NCBI RefSeq assembly: GCF_900105495.1
Contig: NZ_FNTF01000002.1
Coordinates: forward strand, 1,649,501-1,713,500
Reading direction: 5' to 3'
Source: Pseudomonas frederiksbergensis
Lineage (GTDB): Bacteria; Pseudomonadota; Gammaproteobacteria; Pseudomonadales; Pseudomonadaceae
DNA: 64,000 nt
The notes under the pieces: generated by a model
Databases searched by the model: none
The model's input: only the letters and a program-made list of their open reading frames with translations
Told to the model about the DNA's origin: nothing
Position numbers and translations under genes: made by a program
Shown here: positions 18,901 to 26,701 of the stretch, one piece after another
How the letters are laid out: each line of letters opens with the position of its first letter
Position numbering within the stretch: the stretch's first letter is position 1

Positions 18901-19239
18901 CGTTCGAATCGCGCACGTTTCAGGGCGTTTGATCGCAAGACGGTAGCCACGACCGAGTTCAAGGTTGCTCTTGACGAACGAGCCTCCCGCACGGACCTGA
19001 CACTGGAAGAGCGAGAGAAGCTGAAGGAAGAAATAAGGATACTGGCCGCCGAACTCGGTAAACCTGAAAGTGCCTTTGCGCCGGGGCAAGTCGTGACCGA
19101 TGAAGCGTTTGCCGCCGAGCTTGACCTGATCAAGGAGGCGCGTGAAACCCTTCTCAAACAACTGACCCAGCAAGCCATGGACCGGGCAAAACTGCAGCGG
19201 GTTGAACCTCCGCTCTTTACTGTGGACACCAATAGCTGA
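13942..19239 (+). CDS. large LRR effector with NEL-type E3 ubiquitin ligase domain (copy 2)
   Basis: The 1765-residue paralogue of the preceding effector has a near-identical N-terminal ~683 residues. The rest is homologous but diverged and about 120 residues longer, with an insertion around residues 750-830 (LPATLVELPRWPES region) absent from copy 1. Leucine-rich repeats span about 1205-1370 (VRALDLGRNKLTTLP, LQTLALAGNPLSLLP). The NEL domain has its C-x-D Cys at Cys1506 (in SQCVDGAT), so catalysis is probably retained. ATG 13942 was chosen to match copy 1; TTG 13882 is the alternative. A strong terminator follows. The different LRR and ligase halves suggest different host targets delivered by the same N-terminal region. 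Confidence 0.85.
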   Translation: MDELQDVNDVSSSPVLPADNNGVHYERIVQALPPAITATPPVRMSLLTSTTVPTPGWYLKASAIDRQYLKELLDKRWLLQRLVDAPLQDLQQDIRAFAKPLLSLSMSSNFNSHEDVSQLTLKLYVPDRIIFGIDRGASHLRESSLLDAALHNFEEPETAADYFRTGSGVYRSNFRGEPSLIPAMTVSKIAALCRRLDLGGQYQAHLQARLLPADAQKRQTLEQHGAASEKAAFELASLIALLKDDISSNAYGVLRQVREHTSDIRFHHRPLHPHRLSLMGFKLHGVVLFSAEGDAGMIQAAVEALAPDARASWLDWSSVLSTMSPGLDLDKFKLLQAFFANGPTGVSEEMLRQQDIYRQSRLSGPVIAYMPDDPQHPLKEYASLADFMKTLIRQLREPDYQAFFSRFVAHKDQGRFFARARERLSRITWQQREPLDMGPWWRETAVENPNAEPITHRLTGELWPLLYRLKRDKALSDARAIAVPTGDEDATTRWKRLSSYLDIGWNVFNFAAMLVPGLGEAMLALMVAQMAAELLEGIEDWSKGDRDEASAHINGVIINFAQLALMSAGHVIPQAARIPVKPSPLIDNLKPVELPTGKTRLWKPDLTPYEHPLTLPTEAKPDDLGLYRHNDQQWLRLEQKHYQVRQDPATGEHRLQHPTRPNAYQPMVEHNGAGAWKAETEQPLGWDTTRLMRRLDDSMEDYSAATLAKIQKVSGVEEGVLRRLHAEHETPPALLRDTLKRFNTYADAERYPEQILANQVPEEMSGFLPATLVELPRWPESRALEVFEGDDRTGASVKHGNAMATGPQSIKISRSEVVAGKLPERVIESLNPTELREMLGAQVANDTPSRIDALRSRLAMQARKQHKRLFDALYKSRNVSDSAQVRLLVDDSPQLPASVAQELLDSAEPADLQHLTEKQRLPLRLRQQTRRAQERVRLNRAYEGLYLDELESTDTRRLELATLASLPGWSTQVRIEIRHLGFSGDLLASAGAADAPIRKVLVLDEDGRYQARGAEDQHLHGTDDLYASVLHALPDTERNALGYDIHESARLKDAVRRSPLSHEQFEPILLEQPIRKPVYDSQAMRLPGGMLGYLRELAGGGGEQSSQARIRKLYPAFTEEESTALLERFNQQGIPVDMQLEELELEFERLNTTLKRWVNSPTRDFRLSPSGVGEWNARNQFARKIRQCWQRTGPKQFDSFGNVVGQKLDLSSFPLNLHFKKMPALEGNFDHVTYLKLYNAGITDAEQSFLKPFRKVRALDLGRNKLTTLPRHIADMPHLNFLELTGNRIVLKPADVEMLGRCTKLQTLALAGNPLSLLPNISRMPDLHTLLLYDTGATTWPPGLFDLERPRHFHLDLQRNLLTHIPEVTPGSVDAELLARTLLSRQPPFMSPENLELLKDYISSVGLDPERPYPPRGVRDTLSWQQGITFDEWVEKQKLWDALEDEFNSTGFFDEIRRLTQSADFTAGGAYRTDLTAKMWRMIETMAKDAELRTKFFTEATARSQCVDGATQLFNVLGVDVLVQEALELGNPSLTEAQLIELARGKSRLDEVERIARRHIIDREAAGERFRRVDAEGNVSGTIDEVEVHLAFMTDLAERLDLPWQARGMQFRQIAGVTGEMIENAYQRILGLEEGDLLRDLIAEQPFWRTYVQRSNRARFRAFDRKTVATTEFKVALDERASRTDLTLEEREKLKEEIRILAAELGKPESAFAPGQVVTDEAFAAELDLIKEARETLLKQLTQQAMDRAKLQRVEPPLFTVDTNS

Positions 19240-19283
19240 CCTGGCTGAAACCCCGCTTCAAGGAACGGGTGATACAACAGAAG

Positions 19284-19319
19284 AACCCTGAGTGTGTGTT
19301 GACGCACTCAGGGTTTTTT
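19284..19319 (+). terminator. rho-independent terminator after effector gene 2
   Basis: An 11-bp stem aaccctgagtg...cactcagggtt is followed by TTTTTT. It lies between the convergent effector and ureC genes, and could also stop ureC transcription weakly on the other strand (ttcttctg tail). Confidence 0.88.
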
Positions 19320-19335
19320 CTTGTGCCTTGAACCT

Positions 19336-21036
19336 TCAGAACAGGAAATAGCGCTGCGCCATGGGCAGCACATCAGCCGGTTCACACCACAGCAGAACCC
19401 CGTCGGCCTTGACCTGATAAGTCTGCGGATCGACGTCGATGTTCGGCAGGTAATCGTTGTGGATCAGGTCGGTTTTCTGCACCTCGCGACAGCCTTTGAC
19501 CACGGCGATTTTCTTCTTCAAACCCAGCGCTTCGGGCAATCCGGCGTCCTGTGCCGCCTGGCTGATGAAGGTCAGGCTGGTGGCATGCAAGGAGCCGCCG
19601 TAGCTGGCGAACATCGGGCGGTAGTGCACCGGTTGCGGTGTGGGGATCGACGCGTTCGCATCGCCCATCAGGCTGGCGGCGATGGCGCCACCCTTGAGGA
19701 TCAGCGTCGGTTTGACGCCGAAAAATGCCGGACGCCAGAGCACCAGATCGGCCCATTTGCCCACTTCCACCGAGCCCACTTCATGGCTGATGCCGTGGGT
19801 GATTGCCGGGTTGATCGTGTACTTGGCGATGTAGCGTTTGGCGCGGAAGTTGTCGTTGCCTTCGCCATCACCGGGCAACGGGCCGCGCTGTTTTTTCATC
19901 TTGTCGGCGGTCTGCCAGGTGCGGGTGATCACTTCGCCAACGCGGCCCATGGCCTGGCTGTCGGAACTGATCATCGAGAACGCACCGAGGTCGTGGAGGA
20001 TGTCTTCGGCGGCGATGGTTTCGCGACGGATGCGGCTTTCGGCGAAGGCCACGTCTTCGGCAATGCTTGGGTCCAGGTGATGGCAGACCATCAGCATGTC
20101 GAGGTGTTCGTCGATGGTGTTGCGGGTGAACGGCCGGGTCGGGTTGGTGGAACTCGGCAGCACGTTGGCAAAGCCGCAGGCCTTGATGATGTCCGGCGCA
20201 TGACCGCCGCCCGCACCCTCGGTGTGGTAGGTGTGGATGGTGCGGCCCTTGAACGCGGCGAGGGTGGTTTCGACGAAACCGGATTCGTTGAGGGTGTCGG
20301 TGTGAATCGCCACTTGTACATCGTACTGGTCAGCGACGGTCAGGCAGTTGTCGATGCTCGCCGGGGTGGTGCCCCAATCCTCGTGCAACTTCAGGCCGAT
20401 GGCACCGGCCTTGACCTGCTCGATCAACGGCTCCGGCAGACTGGCGTTGCCCTTGCCGGTGAGACCGATGTTCATCGGGAACGCATCGGCGGCCTGGAGC
20501 ATGCGCGCCAAGTGCCACGGTCCGGACGTGCAGGTGGTTGCATTGGTGCCCGTGGCCGGGCCGGTGCCGCCGCCGATCATGGTGGTGACGCCGCTCATCA
20601 AGGCTTCTTCGATCTGCTGCGGGCAGATGAAGTGGATGTGCGTGTCGATGCCGCCCGCGGTGAGGATCATTCCTTCACCGGCGATGACTTCGGTGCTGGC
20701 ACCGACTGCGATGGTCACGTTCGGCTGGATGTCCGGGTTGCCGGCCTTGCCGATGGCGGCGATGCGCCCGTCCTTGAGACCGACATCGGCCTTGACGATG
20801 CCCCAGTGGTCGATGATCAGCGCGTTGGTGATCAGCGTGTCGACGACCTCTGAGGCGAGCAATTGGCTTTGACCCTGGCCATCGCGAATGACTTTGCCGC
20901 CGCCGAACTTCACTTCTTCACCGTAGGTGGTGAAGTCTTTCTCGACTTCGATCCACAGCTCGGTATCGGCCAGACGGACCTTGTCGCCGACGGTGGGGCC
21001 GAACATGTCGGCGTAGGCCTGACGGGAAATCTTCAT
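19336..21036 (-). CDS. ureC: urease subunit alpha
   Basis: UreC is the catalytic subunit that hydrolyses urea to ammonia and carbamate at a dinuclear nickel centre. At 566 residues it has the standard length. Visible active-site features are the metal-binding HIH in [14 protein letters not shown], the lysine that is carbamylated ([12 protein letters not shown]), metal-ligand histidines in IHTDTLNE and [15 protein letters not shown], and the mobile flap Cys-His (MVCHHLD). ATG 21036 is used because AAGGAA lies just upstream; a start at 21063 would add nine atypical residues. It is the last gene of the urea operon; ureE, ureF and ureG are not in this window, as in P. aeruginosa, where they lie elsewhere. 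Confidence 0.97.
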   Translation of the reverse strand: MKISRQAYADMFGPTVGDKVRLADTELWIEVEKDFTTYGEEVKFGGGKVIRDGQGQSQLLASEVVDTLITNALIIDHWGIVKADVGLKDGRIAAIGKAGNPDIQPNVTIAVGASTEVIAGEGMILTAGGIDTHIHFICPQQIEEALMSGVTTMIGGGTGPATGTNATTCTSGPWHLARMLQAADAFPMNIGLTGKGNASLPEPLIEQVKAGAIGLKLHEDWGTTPASIDNCLTVADQYDVQVAIHTDTLNESGFVETTLAAFKGRTIHTYHTEGAGGGHAPDIIKACGFANVLPSSTNPTRPFTRNTIDEHLDMLMVCHHLDPSIAEDVAFAESRIRRETIAAEDILHDLGAFSMISSDSQAMGRVGEVITRTWQTADKMKKQRGPLPGDGEGNDNFRAKRYIAKYTINPAITHGISHEVGSVEVGKWADLVLWRPAFFGVKPTLILKGGAIAASLMGDANASIPTPQPVHYRPMFASYGGSLHATSLTFISQAAQDAGLPEALGLKKKIAVVKGCREVQKTDLIHNDYLPNIDVDPQTYQVKADGVLLWCEPADVLPMAQRYFLF

Positions 21037-21051
21037 TGCAGTTCCTTCATT

Positions 21052-21160
21052 GATCGTTCCCACGCTCTGCGTGGGAATGCCGCCATGGACGCTCTGCGTC
21101 CGCCGTTATGTGACGCGGAGCGTCACGGGATGCATTCCCACGCGGAGCGTGGGAACGATC
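21052..21160. repeat. REP pair, type B, between ureB and ureC
   Basis: 29-bp inverted arms at 21052-21080 and 21132-21160 differ by one base and flank a small gacgctc/gagcgtc stem. It lies inside the operon between two genes for subunits of the same enzyme. Confidence 0.9.
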
Positions 21161-21165
21161 AGTCA

Positions 21166-21470
21166 GTCGAGATCACCCATGATCCTGCCGGCAAACCCGA
21201 ACACCCGGCGATGCCCGGCCAGCTCTACCAACTCGACCTCCCGGCTCTGCCCCGGCTCGAAGCGCACGGCGGTGCCGGCGGGGATGTTCAGGCGCATGCC
21301 GCGGCTGGCGGCGCGGTCGAACGTCAGCGCATCGTTGGTTTCGAAAAAGTGGTAATGCGAGCCGACCTGGATCGGCCGGTCGCCGCTGTTGGCCACCTTC
21401 AGGCTGAGGGTGCGGCGGCCTACGTTGAGTTCGATGTCACCGGGCTGGATCTGGTATTCACCGGGAATCA

Positions 21471-21471
<1 letters not shown>
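21166..21471 (-). CDS. ureB: urease subunit beta
   Basis: The ~101-residue product has the UreB beta-barrel pattern: [35 protein letters not shown], then [19 protein letters not shown] in family form and [12 protein letters not shown] at the end. It is a structural subunit of the urease trimer. The ATG at 21471 shares one base with the stop of the upstream acetyltransferase gene (TGATG), so translation is probably coupled. A TTG three bases upstream is less likely. The stop lies just at the edge of the REP pair (21163-21168). Confidence 0.95.
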
Positions 21472-22010
<539 letters not shown>

Positions 22011-22544
22011 TTACTCCTTGTTGGCAGTCGGCGGCTCCGCGCCAGGATTGAGGGTCAGTTGCATAAAAGTCAGGTCCAGCCAGCGACCGAACTTGGTGCC
22101 CACCTGGGGCATCTGGCCGGTCGTCACGAAACCGGCTCGTTCATGCAGGCGAATAGAAGCGGCATTACCGCTTTCGATGGCGGCGACCATCACATGTTTG
22201 TCGCAGCCTTTGGCGCGTTCGATCAACGCGGTCATCAATTGCGGGCCGAGACCATTGCCTCGCTGGTCGTTGCGCACGTAAACCGAATGCTCGACGGTAT
22301 GGCGGAACCCGTCGAACGGCCGCCAGTCACCGAATGAAGCGTAGCCCAGCACCGTGTTATCGCCGTCGGCAATCACCAGAATCGGGTAGCCCTGGTCTTG
22401 GCGGGCGCTGAACCAGGCCTGACGGTTAGCCAAATCCACGGCCTGTTCGTTCCAGATGGCCGTGGTGTTGAGCACCGCGTCGTTGTAGATGTCGCGGATC
22501 GCCGGCAAGTCGGCGTGCGCTGCATCGCGGATGTGGTAAGTCAT
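22011..22544 (-). CDS. GNAT N-acetyltransferase, phosphinothricin/methionine-sulfoximine type
   Basis: The 177-residue protein follows the PAT/MddA family closely: IRDAAHADLPAIRDIYNDAVLNTTAIWNE at the N-terminus, HSVYVRNDQRGNGLGPQLM as the acetyl-CoA loop, and SIRLHERAGF with GRWLDLTFMQL near the end. Such enzymes acetylate methionine sulfone/sulfoximine and phosphinothricin, which are glutamine synthetase inhibitors. P. aeruginosa carries a homologous gene (PA4866, from memory) at the same place between ureA and ureB. Its position in a nitrogen-assimilation operon fits protection of glutamine synthetase, but that is inference. Confidence 0.88.
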   Translation of the reverse strand: MTYHIRDAAHADLPAIRDIYNDAVLNTTAIWNEQAVDLANRQAWFSARQDQGYPILVIADGDNTVLGYASFGDWRPFDGFRHTVEHSVYVRNDQRGNGLGPQLMTALIERAKGCDKHVMVAAIESGNAASIRLHERAGFVTTGQMPQVGTKFGRWLDLTFMQLTLNPGAEPPTANKE

Positions 22545-22553
22545 GGCGAGGCC

Positions 22554-22856
22554 TCAGGCGATCGGTTGGTGGACGGTGACCAGTTTGGTGCCGTCGGGAA
22601 AGGTCGCCTCGACCTGGATCTCCGGGATCATTTCCGGGATCCCTTCCATCACTTGTTCACGACTGAGCAGGGTGGTGCCGTAGTGCATCAGTTCGGCCAC
22701 GGTCCGGCCGTCGCGCGCGCCTTCGAGCAGCGCAGCGGAAATGTAGGCCATGGCTTCCGGGTAGTTGAGTTTCACGCCGCGCGCCAAACGCCGCTCGGCC
22801 ACGAGGCCGGCGGTGAAAATCAACAGCTTGTCTTTTTCGCGTGGGGTCAGGTCCAT
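22554..22856 (-). CDS. ureA: urease subunit gamma
   Basis: The 100-residue product matches UreA from end to end: [51 protein letters not shown] and the end [20 protein letters not shown] 22856 gives the standard length; an upstream start at 22907 would add 17 residues. It is the first structural urease subunit, separated from ureD by a REP pair. Confidence 0.97.
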   Translation of the reverse strand: MDLTPREKDKLLIFTAGLVAERRLARGVKLNYPEAMAYISAALLEGARDGRTVAELMHYGTTLLSREQVMEGIPEMIPEIQVEATFPDGTKLVTVHQPIA

Positions 22857-22914
22857 CGTTTGGAATCCATATCGGCAGATAAAAAAGGTATTCGGATCTG
22901 TAAACACAAAACCC

Positions 22915-23006
22915 CTGTGGGAGCGAGCCTGCTCGCGATGAGGTCGTCACATCCAGTGAAGATGTTGGCTTTGAGACCGCCATCGCGAGCAGGCTCGCTC
23001 CCACAG
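22915..23006. repeat. REP pair, type A, between ureD and ureA
   Basis: 26-bp inverted arms lie at 22915-22940 and 22981-23006, core gggagcgagcctgctcgcga. The pair sits in the gap between two operon genes. Confidence 0.9.
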
Positions 23007-23015
23007 AAAAGCAAT

Positions 23016-23855
23016 TCAGGTGCTCCATATTCTGGGGGGGACGGCTTCGCGGCCGAGCAACGCAGGCCTGAGCAATCGCCACAAATCGATCAACCACCCC
23101 CTGGCCAACAACGCTTCACCGGCCAGGCAGCGGGCGACTAAAAGTCCGGGCAACTGGGTCAGGTCTCCGCGCACGTCATGGGGCAGCGAGCGGCATTTCT
23201 CCAGCAAATCGCTATCGATGTCGCCAGTCACCAACAGGGTCGCAAACACCGGTTGTCCATCCAGGCCAATCGGCGAATCAAGCAAACCATCAGCCCCGAC
23301 AATGCGCTGGCGTTCATGCCAGAGCAACTGACCGTCGCGGCGGATGTCCAGGTGCGCCTGAAAATGCCCGAGGTCGAAACGTTCGCCGCTGGCTGGCCGG
23401 CCCAGCGCCACGACGTCCCAGTAAAACAACCGCGCATCGCCTTCCAGATCAATCGAAGTGCTGAGTTCAGCCTGTGCGGCGCTGAAGATAATGGTTTCCT
23501 GGGGCAGCCACTCCAGTGTCGCGCCAGCGGCTACTTTCAAGTCGAGCTTCTGATAAGCGGGCCCCGCCGCGCGATACCACTTGGCCGCGCCGGGGCTGGT
23601 GATTTGCGCCCAGGCATCGCGGCCGACACTGGCCGAGATATCCAGCCGATCGCCGCCGGCAATCCCGCCCGGCGGGTGCACGATGATGTGCTGGCAAACC
23701 TCGGGCCCTTCGGCATACAGATGTTTCTGCACCCGCAGCGGGCCTTTGTGCCAGCGCTGAACCGGGCGCGTGCTGTCGCCGAATCGGGCGTAGCCGAGTT
23801 CCAGCTCAGCGTGCCAGCTGGGGGTGAACAGGGCAGTGGGGAGAGGTGAATTCAT
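23016..23855 (-). CDS. ureD: urease accessory protein UreD
   Basis: At 279 residues it has the usual UreD length, with the family pattern [46 protein letters not shown], and [17 protein letters not shown]. UreD is the scaffold that recruits UreF and UreG to apo-urease for nickel insertion. It follows urtE with a 30-base gap and precedes ureA across a REP pair. The start has the expected position with a GAGAGG element upstream. Confidence 0.95.
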   Translation of the reverse strand: MNSPLPTALFTPSWHAELELGYARFGDSTRPVQRWHKGPLRVQKHLYAEGPEVCQHIIVHPPGGIAGGDRLDISASVGRDAWAQITSPGAAKWYRAAGPAYQKLDLKVAAGATLEWLPQETIIFSAAQAELSTSIDLEGDARLFYWDVVALGRPASGERFDLGHFQAHLDIRRDGQLLWHERQRIVGADGLLDSPIGLDGQPVFATLLVTGDIDSDLLEKCRSLPHDVRGDLTQLPGLLVARCLAGEALLARGWLIDLWRLLRPALLGREAVPPRIWST

Positions 23856-23885
23856 AGTTTCTATTTATCGTCAGGACGCTTCAGA

Positions 23886-24584
23886 TTAGATCGTAACCAG
23901 GCCACGCACACCTTCGGCTTCCATGTTTTCTCCGCGACCTTGCTGCACGATCTCACCCCGGGACATCACCAGGTACTGATCGGCGAGTTCGGCGGCGAAA
24001 TCGTAGAACTGTTCCACCAGCAAAATTGCCATGTCGCCACGGGCGGCGAGCTTCTTGATCACCGCGCCGATTTCCTTGATCACCGAGGGCTGAATGCCTT
24101 CGGTGGGCTCGTCGAGAATCAGCAGGCGAGGACGGCTGGCCAACGCTCGGCCGATCGCCAATTGCTGCTGCTGGCCACCGGACAAGTCACCGCCGCGACG
24201 CTGTTTCATCTGCAGCAGCACCGGAAACAGCTCGTAGATGAACGCCGGGACTTCCTTGGCTTCAGCACCGGGAAATCGCGACAGGCCCATCAACAGGTTT
24301 TCTTCCACGGTCAGCCGGCCGAATATTTCCCGGCCCTGAGGCACGTAAGCGATCCCGGCGTGAACCCGCTGGTGTGGCTTGAACGCGGTGATCGTTTTGC
24401 CTTCCCAGTTCACCGCGCCTTCTTTGGCCGGCAACAAACCCATCAGGCACTTGAGCAGGGTGGTCTTGCCCACACCGTTGCGTCCGAGCAGGCAAGTGAC
24501 CTCACCGACTTTCACCTCAAACGTCAGACCCCGCAGGATGTGGCTACCGCCGTAAAACTGGTGCAGCTTGTCGACTTGCAGCAT
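23886..24584 (-). CDS. urtE: urea ABC transporter ATP-binding protein UrtE
   Basis: The 232-residue LivF-type ATPase has Walker A GRNGVGKTT, signature LSGGQQQQLAIGRAL, Walker B LLILDEPTEGIQP and the switch His. Together with UrtD it powers the UrtBC permease for urea uptake. ATG 24584 (MLQVDKLHQFYGG) is the family start; the ORF upstream of it is translated REP sequence and is discarded. Confidence 0.95.
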   Translation of the reverse strand: MLQVDKLHQFYGGSHILRGLTFEVKVGEVTCLLGRNGVGKTTLLKCLMGLLPAKEGAVNWEGKTITAFKPHQRVHAGIAYVPQGREIFGRLTVEENLLMGLSRFPGAEAKEVPAFIYELFPVLLQMKQRRGGDLSGGQQQQLAIGRALASRPRLLILDEPTEGIQPSVIKEIGAVIKKLAARGDMAILLVEQFYDFAAELADQYLVMSRGEIVQQGRGENMEAEGVRGLVTI

Positions 24585-24604
24585 TTTCAAATTCCTCCCC
24601 CAGT

Positions 24605-24739
24605 GATCGTTCCCACGCTCTGCGTGGGAATGCATCCCGTGACGCTCCGCGTCACCCGTGCGCAGGACTTGAGCCCTGCATTGTCAGCGGGACGCGGAGC
24701 GTCCCCGGCGGCATTCCCACGCAGAGCGTGGGAACGATC
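24605..24739. repeat. REP pair, type B, between urtD and urtE
   Basis: 29-bp inverted arms lie at 24605-24633 and 24711-24739, with a central gggacgcggagcgtccc hairpin. The element sits inside the transporter operon. Confidence 0.9.
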
Positions 24740-24752
24740 ATCTCCACAGCTC

Positions 24753-25625
24753 TCAGCGGCCGAGATACACCTCGATCACGCGCTCGTTGTCCTGCACCTG
24801 CTCCAGCGACCCTTCGGCCAGCACGCTGCCCTGGTGCAACACGGTGACGTGGTCGGCGATGGAGCCGACGAAGCCCATGTCGTGTTCCACCACCATCAGC
24901 GAATGCTTGCCCGCCAGGCTCTTGAACAGTTCGGCGGTGAATTCGGTTTCGGCGTCGGTCATGCCCGCCACCGGTTCGTCGAGCAGCAGCAGTTGCGGGT
25001 CCTGCATCAGCAACATGCCGATTTCCAGAAACTGCTTCTGACCATGGGACAACAAGCCCGCCGGGCGATTGACCGACGGGGTCAGGCGAATGGTGTCCAG
25101 CACTTCGCCGATGCGATCTTTCTGCTCGCCACTCAGGCGCGCCCGCAGGCTGGCCCACACCGATTTGTCGGTTTTCTGCGCCAGTTCCAGGTTTTCAAAA
25201 ACGCTCAAGGCTTCGAACACCGTCGGCTTCTGGAACTTGCGGCCAATGCCGGCCTGGGCGATTTGCACTTCGCTCATCTGCGTCAGGTCGAGGGTTTCGC
25301 CGAACCAGGCCTTGCCGTGACTGGGCCGGGTCTTGCCGGTGATCACGTCCATCAGCGTGGTCTTGCCCGCGCCATTGGGGCCGATGATGCAGCGCAATTC
25401 GCCGACGCCGATGTACAGGTTCAGATTGTTCAGCGCCTTGAAGCCATCGAAGCTGACGCTGATGTCTTCCAGGGTCAGGATCGTGCCGTGGCGCGTGTTC
25501 AGGCCGGGGCCGGCGCGCTGGCCGAGGCCGATGGCGTCACGGCTGCTGCCGGCGTCCCGGTTGGGTTCCAGTGGTGGAAAAAACGCCGGTTCGAGCATGA
25601 ATTCAGCCGTTGCAGTGACTCTCAT
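24753..25625 (-). CDS. urtD: urea ABC transporter ATP-binding protein UrtD
   Basis: The 290-residue LivG-type ATPase has Walker A GPNGAGKTT, signature LSHGQKQFLEIGMLL, Walker B LLLLDEPVAGM and the switch His in VVEHDMGFV. The first ~45 residues (to LNTRHGT) precede the ATPase domain and are a Pseudomonas-type UrtD extension of unknown role. The start overlaps the urtC stop by four bases (ATGA). Confidence 0.95.
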   Translation of the reverse strand: MRVTATAEFMLEPAFFPPLEPNRDAGSSRDAIGLGQRAGPGLNTRHGTILTLEDISVSFDGFKALNNLNLYIGVGELRCIIGPNGAGKTTLMDVITGKTRPSHGKAWFGETLDLTQMSEVQIAQAGIGRKFQKPTVFEALSVFENLELAQKTDKSVWASLRARLSGEQKDRIGEVLDTIRLTPSVNRPAGLLSHGQKQFLEIGMLLMQDPQLLLLDEPVAGMTDAETEFTAELFKSLAGKHSLMVVEHDMGFVGSIADHVTVLHQGSVLAEGSLEQVQDNERVIEVYLGR

Positions 25626-26701
25626 TGTTCACCCCTTTTTTTCAGCAGACCGATCACGCCTTTGGGCAGGTACAGGGTCACGACGATGAACAATGCGCCA
25701 AGGAAGAACAGCCAGTATTCCGGGAACGCCACGGTGAACCAGCTCTTCATCCCGTTGACCACCCCGGCGCCGAGCAGCGGGCCGATCAGCGTGCCGCGAC
25801 CACCCAGCGCCACCCACACGGCGGCCTCGATGGAGTTGGTCGGCGACATTTCACTCGGGTTGATGATCCCGACTTGCGGCACATACAGCGCGCCGGCCAG
25901 GCCGCACAGCACCGCGCTCAACACCCAGACAAACAACTTGAAACCGCGTGGATCGTAGCCGCAGAACATCAAGCGGTTTTCCGCATCGCGCAGGGCGGTC
26001 AACACCCGGCCGAACTTGCTCTGCGCCAGACGCCAGCCGATGAACAGGCTCGCCACCAGCAACACCACGGTGGCGAAAAACAGCACCGCGCGAGTCCCCG
26101 GTTCCGTGATGCCGAAGCCCAGAATGGTGCGGAAGTTGGTAAAGCCGTTGTTGCCGCCAAACCCGGTTTCGTTGCGGAAGAACAGGAGCATCCCAGCGAA
26201 GGTCAGGGCCTGGGTCATGATCGAGAAATACACGCCCTTGATCCGCGAACGGAAGGCGAAGAAACCGAACACCAGCGCCAGCAACCCCGGCGCCAGCACC
26301 ACCAGGCACATCGACCAGAGGAAGCTGCTGGTGCCGGTCCAGTACCACGGCAATTCAGTCCACGACAGAAAGGTCATGAACGCTGGCAAGCCATCGCCCG
26401 AGGCCTGGCGCATCAGGTACATGCCCATCGCATAACCGCCGAGGGCAAAGAACAAACCGTGACCGAGGGACAACAGGCCGGCGTAACCCCAGACCAGGTC
26501 CAGCGCGAGGGCGACGATGGCGTAGCACAGAATCTTGCCCACCAGCGTCAGCGTGTAGGCCGAGACGTGAAACGTGCTGTCCGGCGACAACAACGACAGC
26601 AGCGGCAACGCCAGCAACAGAGCGAGGATCACCGCGCCAATGGCGATCGTGACTTTGGGGCCGGCTTTTTGTGTTGCGGTAACGAGCAGGGGCTGATTCA
26701 T
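25622..26701 (-). CDS. urtC: urea ABC transporter permease UrtC
   Basis: The 359-residue LivM-type permease has about nine membrane helices and the family segment DLVWGYAGLLSLGHGLFFALGGYAMGMYLM. The cytoplasmic coupling motif is ALRDAENRLMFCGYDPRGFK. With UrtB it forms the inner-membrane channel for urea. Its ATG overlaps the urtB stop by one base (TGATG). Confidence 0.95.
   Translation of the reverse strand: MNQPLLVTATQKAGPKVTIAIGAVILALLLALPLLSLLSPDSTFHVSAYTLTLVGKILCYAIVALALDLVWGYAGLLSLGHGLFFALGGYAMGMYLMRQASGDGLPAFMTFLSWTELPWYWTGTSSFLWSMCLVVLAPGLLALVFGFFAFRSRIKGVYFSIMTQALTFAGMLLFFRNETGFGGNNGFTNFRTILGFGITEPGTRAVLFFATVVLLVASLFIGWRLAQSKFGRVLTALRDAENRLMFCGYDPRGFKLFVWVLSAVLCGLAGALYVPQVGIINPSEMSPTNSIEAAVWVALGGRGTLIGPLLGAGVVNGMKSWFTVAFPEYWLFFLGALFIVVTLYLPKGVIGLLKKRGEQ

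Noticed and set aside
19321..20853. 510-codon plus-strand frame over ureC
   Set aside because: It runs opposite the complete urease alpha gene and shows only typical antisense composition.
21050..21355. Short frames starting IVPTLCVGM near 5.6, 21.1, 24.7 and 28.2 kb
   Set aside because: These are translations of type B REP arms, not genes.
23940..25958. 672-codon plus-strand frame over urtE/urtD/urtC
   Set aside because: Shadow of three real transporter genes; it also translates REP sequence.
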